A stretch of 23,971 nucleotides of DNA, from contig CAJPPQ010000005.1 of NCBI GenBank assembly GCA_905372605.1, forward strand, positions 1-23,971. The letters are read 5' to 3'. The DNA comes from Porphyromonadaceae bacterium (GTDB lineage: Bacteria > Bacteroidota > Bacteroidia > Bacteroidales > Paludibacteraceae). Numbering within the stretch: the stretch's first letter is position 1; the number at the start of each line of letters is the position of its first letter. The position numbers were made by a program, and so were the translations under genes. Of this stretch, positions 15,006 to 21,240 are shown piece by piece. The notes beneath the pieces were generated by a model. It did no database searches, had not been told where the DNA came from, and saw only the letters and a program-made list of their open reading frames with translations.

Positions 15006-17023
15006 TGCCCTACCTCCTCTTGTGGTACTCCCACATTAAGTCCTGCCTCTTGCATTTGCTCTTGCATATCGGGCTGTCCGCCTTGTTGTGCCATAGCCAT
15101 AGCTTGCTGTTGTGCCTCTGCCGCCTGTTGCATTGTCTCTTTGTATTGTTTTAGTTTCTCTGCAAGTTGTTGGCTAAATTGTGCCTGACTATTCTCAGCA
15201 TAGAATATCGCCATATCGATATTTTGCAGTAGTCCCGATTGTACAAGGAACTGTAACATATTTTCGCTCTCCATTCTGTAAGCAAGACTGTTCTGTCCCC
15301 TACTAACCGTTACGTCAAACTCAATGTTTTGTATCTTTGTCGGGTCAAAAGATTTTGCCTCTTCGCTGTAATTCTTACCCGCTATATTGATATACATCGG
15401 TTCTGTATAATACTGCTGTATTAGCTTCAATATCTTCACAAATCTGCGACTATTGGCACTATTATACCACGCTATCAAATCCGATATATTGTTGTTGCTA
15501 TTCTCCGCCTCCTGAGCATACAGACTTGCAGGAGTGCCCGGCTGTGCCTTCTCTCCTCGCATAGCCGCACTACTACCAAATATCTGGCTCACCATCTCCA
15601 ACATCATATTCACCATTGCCATATCGCCTCCCGCATTGGTGTTCGACGTTATCTGTTGTATGGGTAGTCCTCTTGACATATCCATTGCGATGCTTGCTCC
15701 GGGCTTAGCTATCGCTCTATCTATTTGGTTTTGTTTAGTGCCTGCATTCTCAGCTGCCTGTTTGTCGTATACCACGAGACCCTTCATCGATACGCCGTTG
15801 ATAATATCTCTTTGCGTAATATATCTATTGATATACCTCTGTTGGTCTATCACATCATACACCTTAGAGTGTATTTCGCCGTCTATAAGAGGATATGCTG
15901 TTATCACGAATGGGTGGCTCTTATGAGCAAATGGTGTTTCACCTTCTTTCAGACAAGTACCGTCAGGCGTAAGATACCGATAATACCAATATCTATCAAA
16001 ATATTCTTCATACTCTATCAGTAACGCCTCTTCGGCTACACCTCCAAGTTCTACAAGTTCATCTATTCGCTCGGCGTTTATTTGGTCAAATCTCGACTTT
16101 TCCGACAACTCAGCTTTATACAATTCACCGGTCAAAGTGTCGTGCACTCTCAGACGTTCCTTAGTCTCCAACTTCCATACCTCTATTACCCTGCATTTGT
16201 TTGGTTCTTGCGGCATATAGAAGTTTTTTGACCTCAATGTCTTATTATCGAAAAATTCTTTGTATTGTCGGTAGTCAGCATATTGTAGTATATTCCTATA
16301 ACACTCCGACAGATATTTCTCTTGTTCTTTATTTCTCGCAAAGGTGCTTTTTAGCTCGTCAAAAGAATAGTCCCGAAGTACTCCTATCAGGTCAATGTCT
16401 CTCATACGCACATCGAGCATCGACGAATTGAAAAACACATTATTCGGGTTCTCGTTCGACATATACACATCAAACCTGCCCCTTTCATTATCCCATATAT
16501 ATTGGTCGTTGCTCACATAGATAGCACTTATAAGAGCCTCCTCAAGACCTCTGCGGTCTATCTCTTTGAATGAATTAATGTCGCATACATACTGCAACAT
16601 TACCGTCATCATTTCGCTCGCTTTTGCCTCGTCTCTATCTCTGGCTACCACTATCGGCTCGCTCTGACTATTGGCATATAGCCCCAAAACACTATTAACC
16701 AACTTTCTCATAACGTTGGTTTTCAAAGGTATTAGCCCCTGTCGTCTTATATAGGTATCTTCTCTTACGGTTTTGCCTGTCTCTGGGTCTACTATCGGGT
16801 CTCCCCATTGGTCGCCAAAAAGATATCGCACAGCTCTTGCTCGCATATCTCTAAATTCTTGAAAGTTGTTATATAGCTGAGCACAACTATTCAGCAACTC
16901 TACATATTCATTTTTCTTCTCATAACCGATATACAAGGTAGAGCGTGCAGGGCTTGCAGCATTCAAGATATTCGATTTAGCGAACATCTTATAATTCCTC
17001 TTGTTTAGTTTTACCTTCGACAT
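15002..17023 (-). CDS. Portal protein, P22-like
   Basis: The 673-residue product has portal size and features: a helical N-terminus ending in RAVRYLFGDQWGDP (about 60-75), a stretch NVMRKLVNSVLGLYAN (about 100) and YVSNDQYIWDN (170s), then a wing/stem region with KLETKERLRVHD and PLIDGEIHSKVYDVIDQQRYIN (about 385-410), the usual position of the helix before the tunnel loop. The following part (NTNAGGDMAMVNMMLEMVSQIFG, then EKAQPGTPASLYAQEAENS) and the Gln/Met-rich C-terminus (QQQAMAMAQQGGQPDMQEQM) match the P22-like portal pattern, whose C-terminus forms a coiled-coil barrel. A dodecameric ring would sit at the capsid vertex and bind TerL. The start is either 17023 (AAGG a few bases upstream) or 17035, which overlaps the adaptor stop. 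Confidence 0.78.
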   Translation of the reverse strand: MSKVKLNKRNYKMFAKSNILNAASPARSTLYIGYEKKNEYVELLNSCAQLYNNFQEFRDMRARAVRYLFGDQWGDPIVDPETGKTVREDTYIRRQGLIPLKTNVMRKLVNSVLGLYANSQSEPIVVARDRDEAKASEMMTVMLQYVCDINSFKEIDRRGLEEALISAIYVSNDQYIWDNERGRFDVYMSNENPNNVFFNSSMLDVRMRDIDLIGVLRDYSFDELKSTFARNKEQEKYLSECYRNILQYADYRQYKEFFDNKTLRSKNFYMPQEPNKCRVIEVWKLETKERLRVHDTLTGELYKAELSEKSRFDQINAERIDELVELGGVAEEALLIEYEEYFDRYWYYRYLTPDGTCLKEGETPFAHKSHPFVITAYPLIDGEIHSKVYDVIDQQRYINRYITQRDIINGVSMKGLVVYDKQAAENAGTKQNQIDRAIAKPGASIAMDMSRGLPIQQITSNTNAGGDMAMVNMMLEMVSQIFGSSAAMRGEKAQPGTPASLYAQEAENSNNNISDLIAWYNSANSRRFVKILKLIQQYYTEPMYINIAGKNYSEEAKSFDPTKIQNIEFDVTVSRGQNSLAYRMESENMLQFLVQSGLLQNIDMAIFYAENSQAQFSQQLAEKLKQYKETMQQAAEAQQQAMAMAQQGGQPDMQEQMQEAGLNVGVPQEEVGQ

Positions 17024-17024
17024 A

Positions 17025-17660
17025 TTACCTTGCAATCATTTTTATGCTCTGAGCCAACTGCTCTTGCAGTAGCTTCATTCCGTCTATTTTACCATAAATA
17101 CCCATTACCTTCGCCGCAGTATTGAGTATTACATATTCTATAATGTGGTCTTCTACTTGTTCAGCTTTCAAAGTAGGTATATATATGAAGTACTCCAATA
17201 CATCTGTGGCATCAGCGGCACTATACAATTCTATTTTATTACCCGTCAATACTCCGACAGGTTTGTCTATTCGTCCCCTCGTTGCAGGGTTCTGTTGCTC
17301 TCTATATCTTGGGTGTATGTGCGACATCAAATTCAGTCCGTCGTTCACCTCTCGTCTCCACGATTTGAGCTTTACCGCCACAAGCCTCAAAAAATCTCGT
17401 GGCAAATCCATCTCGGCGTGCGTGCCGTACCCGTCTGCCACTATTGTTATGGGGGCAGCTCCATCTCTTCCCATAGATGAAACAAACCAAAGAGGCAATA
17501 TATGTAATACCTCTCTGGTCGCTTCGTCCATAGTCTCTTCAATATAACTATCGATAGGCTTCATCATATCGTTGGCAGGTAGCACATAAGATTGGTTCTC
17601 GAAATTCGAGAACTCCTCAAGCTTTACCTTCACCTTCTTTATGATGTCCGACCTCGTCAT
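17025..17660 (-). CDS. Head-tail adaptor protein
   Basis: The 211-residue protein starts MTRSDIIKKVKVKLEE, has LPPLW-like text after a helix (VLHILPLWFVS, about 53-63), then YGTHAEMDLPRDFLRLVAVKLKSW (about 78-101), followed by HPRYREQQNPATRGRIDKPVG (about 115-135) and a strand pair NKIELYSAADATDVLEYFIYI. The order DLPxDFLRLxxVKLxSW, then QxNPxTRGxxxKPV, is a recognisable adaptor pattern for podovirus-like Bacteroidetes phages, where a protein next to the portal forms the ring that joins portal and tail hub. It is directly upstream of the portal. I do not know a gene symbol. Confidence in adaptor role is moderate, from pattern and context. Confidence 0.55.
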   Translation of the reverse strand: MTRSDIIKKVKVKLEEFSNFENQSYVLPANDMMKPIDSYIEETMDEATREVLHILPLWFVSSMGRDGAAPITIVADGYGTHAEMDLPRDFLRLVAVKLKSWRREVNDGLNLMSHIHPRYREQQNPATRGRIDKPVGVLTGNKIELYSAADATDVLEYFIYIPTLKAEQVEDHIIEYVILNTAAKVMGIYGKIDGMKLLQEQLAQSIKMIAR

Positions 17661-17669
17661 ATTGCTCTC

Positions 17670-18131
17670 TTATTGAAGGTTCGGAAACGATACTCCCGCC
17701 TCTTGTGCTTTTTGCAAGATTGTCTCCTTGTTCATAAAGTTCGAAACCGATACATTGTACGGTTCTCCCGAAAGTATACGTTTCGCCTCTTGTAGCTTGG
17801 TTACTTTATCGAAAACCACTACCTCTCCATCTTGCTCCTCCGAGTCTCCTTCACCTTTAACCTCTACTTCTTGCTCGGTTTCGCCTTGTTCCGATTGAGG
17901 ATTCTCTACTTCTTGCTCGGTTTCGCTCTCTCCTAAGACCTCCGCCAAAGTGACAACTCCCGTTTTGAACTCTTCACTCGCCTCGAGTGCCTCCATATCT
18001 TCCTTTCTATTGAGATAGAGAGTCCCACGAGTATACCCCTCCAACGGAACAAAATCAAAAACAAACTTCTTGTCCCCGTAGTAAGTTGTGAAACAGTAAT
18101 TCAAATAGCCGCTATAATACTTTTTTACCAT
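17670..18131 (-). CDS. Acidic repeat-bearing small virion-associated protein
   Basis: The 153 residues consist of a small beta-rich N-terminal part (MVKKYYSGYLNYCFTTYYGD, DFVPLEGYTRGTLY), an acidic low-complexity linker (about 65-105) holding two copies of ETEQEVE within a 14-residue unit, and a conserved C-terminal part (about 108-153, VTKLQEAKRILSG, then NKETILQKAQEAGVSFPNLQ). The C-terminal pattern resembles small proteins downstream of capsid genes in Bacteroides prophages. The acidic linker may hold the two ends apart on the capsid. It lies after a likely transcription attenuator and 9 bp before the adaptor. Function is unknown; a head decoration or neck role is only a guess. AGGAGA 8 bp before ATG18131 supports the start. 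Confidence 0.55.
   Translation of the reverse strand: MVKKYYSGYLNYCFTTYYGDKKFVFDFVPLEGYTRGTLYLNRKEDMEALEASEEFKTGVVTLAEVLGESETEQEVENPQSEQGETEQEVEVKGEGDSEEQDGEVVVFDKVTKLQEAKRILSGEPYNVSVSNFMNKETILQKAQEAGVSFPNLQ
17862..17926 (-). repeat. In-frame 42-bp-period direct repeat in the acidic protein
   Basis: The same 23 bases occur at 17862-17884 and at 17904-17926, a 42-bp period (14 codons). They encode the two ETEQEVE units of the acidic linker. A more degenerate third unit may follow on the coding strand around 17826-17850. Confidence 0.85.
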
Positions 18132-18139
18132 ATCTGTTT

Positions 18140-18145
18140 TCTCCT
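18140..18145 (-). promoter_or_regulatory. Shine-Dalgarno of the acidic protein gene
   Basis: AGGAGA on the minus strand is 8 bp before ATG18131 and just downstream of the 18152-18181 hairpin, so formation of the hairpin does not occlude it. Confidence 0.55.
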
Positions 18146-18151
18146 ATTTTT

Positions 18152-18181
18152 AAAAAGGGCTACACCGTAGAGCATAGCCCT
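18152..18181 (-). terminator. Intrinsic terminator/attenuator after the capsid gene
   Basis: On the minus strand AGGGCTA and TAGCCCT form a 7-bp stem with a 12-base loop, followed by a short T tract (TTTTTA). It sits 24 bp after the capsid stop and just before the acidic protein gene. Partial termination here would give more capsid and scaffold transcript than downstream virion transcript. The T tract is short, so readthrough is expected. Confidence 0.65.
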
Positions 18182-18204
18182 CTCTCGATTAAAAAAATAA
18201 ATAC

Positions 18205-19635
18205 TTATGCAGTCAATTTGAAGATTGCGTGCGACTTCGGATACTTGAATACAGGAGCGAATGTTTCGATAACTCGTTTTTTATCGCCTCTGAATTCAGA
18301 CACATCAATGTTGTCTGCACGTAACGGCTCACGTATCATCTTGTCAGCATACGTCAAATCAATGATGAAAGCACTGTCCTTACGTCCATAAGTATCCATT
18401 GTAGGGTGAAGGTAGATGTACAATACACCAAATTCACTCACCATTTTATTGAAGGTTACTCCGAATTGAGCGTAAGTACCTTCATTTCTTATTACAGGTC
18501 GCTTGTCGCTGAGTTTTATTTTCGACAACATCGAAATTACACCAGAGCCCGCAAACATATACCTTGCATTGCTGCCACTGTTACCAACAAAAACTTTCTC
18601 AAGCAAATCCACAAGTTCAGCTTCGCCATTGTTAGCAAGCAATGCAGCTTTTGATTTTGTGATTACAGGCGAGCCTCCTTTTAGAGCCTGAGCCTCAAAA
18701 CCGTCGAAGGTATATACCATTCTCGCCTTAGGTAATAATTGTCTGGTAAGACCCTTGATACCTACAAAGGTAGCGGCTTCTTCGTCCCTCATCATCTCGT
18801 GTATCGCCAACTCGTTCATCTGCTTCTTTCCCCAGTTGATTTCTTTTTCCTCACTCTGCGAAAGTTCTGTTTCGGAAATAGTTGTCATAAAAATCTGCAT
18901 ATATTGCTTCGTCTCTTGAGGATAAGCAGTAGTGTCCCCATTGTAGTTCTGTGCCTCTTCTATAAGATTAGAAATCCTATAAATGTTAGTACCAGTAGGT
19001 ATGGCAAGACATTCGGTGTTGTTCTCTTTACCTGCAATAGGTTTGCCATTGATAGGCTGAATAATCAACTTAGGAGTTGGAGTTGTTGTTTTCCCGATAA
19101 CGATTGCATTATATGGCAGTCCGACAGTAGGAGTCGCCTCGCCTTTCTTGTGTCCATCTACACCTTCGATATAGATTTGGTCATTGATGTCGAAGATAGA
19201 ATGCAAAGCTCCTACCTCTACCTGTTGCTGTTCTCCACCTGCGGCAACCAAAGCTCCTGTTGTTACAGCCTTCACCTGCCGTAAGTCCACAGAGAAATAG
19301 CCAAACTCCATACTCTTAATTGTTTTATGAGGCAAATGTCGCATAAAGGTGTTTACAGGGATACCCCCTAACCCCATCATCACCACCTCACGGTCGTATG
19401 CGTGAGAAATCATTTCGGGCGAAAACGCATTTGCATTCTCCAAACTCAAAACACTTCCCTCTCCGCTCAAATGTTTACCTGCTCCGTCGATACCGGGTGT
19501 TACTATTGCGGCAAAAGCCATACTCACACCTGTCGACGCTCCAAAAAGCGTACCGAAGTCTATCACTCCAAACGCCCCCAACACTGCTACCGCTACAAGC
19601 AGCAGCCCAAAAATCAACTGAATTTTCTTACTCAT
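18205..19635 (-). CDS. Major capsid protein with hydrophobic N-terminal extension
   Basis: The 476-residue protein is called capsid from its place between scaffold and portal and from its body (about 70-476): SPEMISHAYDREVVMMGLGGIPVN, a long beta-rich stretch, YAQFGVTFNKMVSEFGVLYIYLHPTM (about 390-415) and RVIETFAPVFKYPKSHAIFKL at the end, the layout of Bacteroidetes phage HK97-fold capsids. Unusually the first 45 residues are strongly hydrophobic (IQLIFGLLLVAVAVLGAFG, then MAFAAIVTPG), like a signal or membrane segment. A second in-frame ATG (residue 39, at 19521) would skip most of it, with a weak AGGTG upstream. No protease gene is adjacent. The gap to the scaffold is 42 bp and a terminator follows. 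Capsid role is inferred by context more than by motif. Confidence 0.72.
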   Translation of the reverse strand: MSKKIQLIFGLLLVAVAVLGAFGVIDFGTLFGASTGVSMAFAAIVTPGIDGAGKHLSGEGSVLSLENANAFSPEMISHAYDREVVMMGLGGIPVNTFMRHLPHKTIKSMEFGYFSVDLRQVKAVTTGALVAAGGEQQQVEVGALHSIFDINDQIYIEGVDGHKKGEATPTVGLPYNAIVIGKTTTPTPKLIIQPINGKPIAGKENNTECLAIPTGTNIYRISNLIEEAQNYNGDTTAYPQETKQYMQIFMTTISETELSQSEEKEINWGKKQMNELAIHEMMRDEEAATFVGIKGLTRQLLPKARMVYTFDGFEAQALKGGSPVITKSKAALLANNGEAELVDLLEKVFVGNSGSNARYMFAGSGVISMLSKIKLSDKRPVIRNEGTYAQFGVTFNKMVSEFGVLYIYLHPTMDTYGRKDSAFIIDLTYADKMIREPLRADNIDVSEFRGDKKRVIETFAPVFKYPKSHAIFKLTA

Positions 19636-19677
19636 CTCTCTATTGTTATTTATTTGTAATAATAAAAATCTCTCTCT

Positions 19678-20409
19678 TTAGCTTATCTTCTGCATATAGT
19701 TAGCAGGATTTAATCTCGTGCTACCCAACAGACTTTCTCCTTTTGGCTTCGGCTCTGGCTTCGGTCTGCCGCTATTCTTCGGCATCGGCAAATCGTCACC
19801 TTCTCGCAGCTCGAGCTTACTCTTGTCTATCACCGAATTTTTCCCTTCTACCAAGCCCGCTACCTTAGCGTCGTCGACATCGTCGTCGTGGCGTAACCCT
19901 TGCACATAGTCTCTTATCATCTGCTTCGAGATATTGCCCGATATCAGATTATTGATAAGGTCTATTACGGCAGCCTTCTCTTCTTCGGTAGCCTCAAGTT
20001 CCGTCAGTGCCTCTTCCATATTGTCGAACGACATATTAAGGTTAGCCACCATATCGTCTGCCACCTTCTTGTCGCCCGCAATACGCTCGGCTCTCTTTTT
20101 TACCTCGTCTACAAATTTTGAGTTGCCATCCTTGTCTACTCCAAGCAACTCGTCAAGCAGTTTACCCGCTTCGGGATTACTCGCTATAGCGTCGAGTATC
20201 ATAGCGTTATCTTCAGACATCGCTCTATGACCATTCTCCAACTCCTTGTATCTTGGCATTGCCTCCCCGATGATTGCCTCGTAGTCGGCATCGTCGGCAA
20301 GCTTACTGCCTCGCTTCTGCAGACCTTTCAGCAACTTATCCCTATTGGGCGTTGCCACAGTAGTAGTCTGCTGCTCCACTACCATACCTTCTTTGTCATC
20401 TACTTTCAT
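19678..20409 (-). CDS. Scaffolding protein
   Basis: The 243-residue protein is highly charged and mostly helical, without membrane segments or catalytic motif. It has acidic helical stretches (FVDEVKKRAERIAGDKKVADD, MEEALTELEATEEEKAAVIDL) and a Pro/Lys-rich C-terminal segment (PKNSGRPKPEPKPKGES, about 209-225) that could act as a basic coat-binding end. This composition and its position immediately before the capsid gene are typical of phage scaffolds, which direct capsid assembly and leave before packaging. It is the first gene of the minus-strand late operon and follows a divergent control region of about 190 bp. No protease domain is seen. Confidence 0.75.
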   Translation of the reverse strand: MKVDDKEGMVVEQQTTTVATPNRDKLLKGLQKRGSKLADDADYEAIIGEAMPRYKELENGHRAMSEDNAMILDAIASNPEAGKLLDELLGVDKDGNSKFVDEVKKRAERIAGDKKVADDMVANLNMSFDNMEEALTELEATEEEKAAVIDLINNLISGNISKQMIRDYVQGLRHDDDVDDAKVAGLVEGKNSVIDKSKLELREGDDLPMPKNSGRPKPEPKPKGESLLGSTRLNPANYMQKIS

Positions 20410-20461
20410 ATCTATTTATTATTAAGTATGTTGTGCGAAAATAACAACATTCGCCTCTATC

Positions 20462-20529
20462 TTTGGGCGTTTTCCGTATTGCTTATTATTTTGGGCGTTT
20501 TCCGTATCGTGTTTGGGCGTTTTGCGTAT
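20462..20529 (+). repeat. Three 18-bp direct repeats in the divergent control region
   Basis: TTTGGGCGTTTTCCGTAT occurs at 20462-20479 and 20490-20507, and with one change (TTTGGGCGTTTTGCGTAT) at 20512-20529, start-to-start spacings of 28 and 22 bp. It sits between the late operon and the packaging operon, ending 10 bp before a -7 element. This layout suggests binding sites for a phage regulator acting on one or both promoters. Three copies with uneven short spacers do not make a CRISPR array. Confidence 0.85.
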
Positions 20530-20539
20530 CTTTTTTTGT

Positions 20540-20547
20540 TACCTTTG
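20540..20547 (+). promoter_or_regulatory. -7 element of the packaging operon promoter
   Basis: TACCTTTG matches the Bacteroidetes -7 consensus TAnnTTTG. No TTTG lies at the usual 19-bp distance (the nearest, inside the third repeat at 20521-20524, is 15 bp away), so activation through the repeats seems likely. No equally good element was found for the leftward late operon; a one-mismatch candidate is CGAAAATA (plus strand) at 20436-20443. Confidence 0.6.
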
Positions 20548-20553
20548 CATATT

Positions 20554-20570
20554 CACAGCCGATACCTGTG
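20554..20570 (+). repeat. Short inverted repeat at the predicted transcription start
   Basis: CACAG (20554-20558) and CTGTG (20566-20570) form a 5-bp inverted repeat with a 7-base spacer, about 7 bp after the -7 element. It could be an operator or the foot of the transcript; chance is possible. Confidence 0.3.
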
Positions 20571-20603
20571 TTATAGTCGTAATTAACCAATACCCCTTTG
20601 TGT

Positions 20604-20933
20604 ATGACTTTAACACAAGAAAGAAACATCGCTATTCGGCAAACAATACCTTCCTGTATCGGTAGGTACTCTATCAGACAAGTACCTGCTCCGAGATTTT
20701 ACATCTCCGAAAAACAAGCAGAACGACTTATTTACGCATACTTCCGTCGAGTGTATCCCCGACTACAAGAAAAGAAACGGCTGCAGATAGCTCTCGTTTC
20801 CACACACGATACACTCATAAAGGAGTTCCCTACCATATCGAAAGCAGAGTTGTTCTCGAAGATAGTTATGCACTCCGCACCTGAGTTTTTTATAACTCTT
20901 CGCACATTTAAGTCAATCATAAACAATCAATAA
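20604..20933 (+). CDS. Small phage protein of unknown function, first gene of the packaging operon
   Basis: The 109-residue protein is basic, with the recognisable stretch VPAPRFYISEKQAERLIYAYFRR (about 27-49). The PxPRFYIS block recurs in small proteins of Bacteroidetes prophages and mobile elements, in my recollection, but I know no function. The C-terminal half (PTISKAELFSKIVMHSAPEFFITLRT) looks helical and could be a DNA-binding or dimer part. It is the first gene after the rightward promoter, followed after 10 bp by a coiled-coil protein and then TerL, so it may be a small terminase or regulator. An upstream in-frame TTG (20598) exists; ATG20604 is the more plausible start. Confidence 0.65.
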   Translation: MTLTQERNIAIRQTIPSCIGRYSIRQVPAPRFYISEKQAERLIYAYFRRVYPRLQEKKRLQIALVSTHDTLIKEFPTISKAELFSKIVMHSAPEFFITLRTFKSIINNQ

Positions 20934-20943
20934 TTTTTTTCGT

Positions 20944-21228
20944 ATGAATAAAGCAACCAAACACAACGAAGAACTTAAAACAATGCTCGCCGAGCAAAAA
21001 AACAAACAGCAACTCTGTATCGATTCTCTCAAGATTATCGATACTCTTACAGAAACTGCCGCCAAAGTAGACGACTTCAGATTAAATCTGGCGAACCTTT
21101 TCCATAATCTGGCAATACTCAATCCGCAAGTAAGTGTTAATTTCTTGCCTTCGCTCAAAGAAGCATACGAGGATGAACTCGATACACTCAATACATCTGT
21201 CGAAAATATCGAAAAGTATATCGCCTAA
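20944..21228 (+). CDS. Small helical coiled-coil protein, candidate small terminase partner
   Basis: The 94-residue product is predicted mainly helical, with a heptad-like stretch EELKTMLAEQKNKQQLCIDSLKI at residues 9-31 and a second helix near the end (LKEAYEDELDTLNTSVENIEK). No membrane or catalytic motif is seen. It sits 10 bp after the first gene and 12 bp before TerL in one operon; small terminase subunits of many phages are helical oligomers in this position, so that is a fair guess but not supported by sequence. A minus-strand frame over the same interval is a shadow of it. Confidence 0.6.
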   Translation: MNKATKHNEELKTMLAEQKNKQQLCIDSLKIIDTLTETAAKVDDFRLNLANLFHNLAILNPQVSVNFLPSLKEAYEDELDTLNTSVENIEKYIA

Positions 21229-21240
21229 CACATCTTCTAT

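Noticed and set aside
20462..20529. Possible CRISPR array
   Set aside because: Only three copies, 18 bp long, with uneven spacers of 10 and 4 bp and no cas genes; regulator sites fit better.
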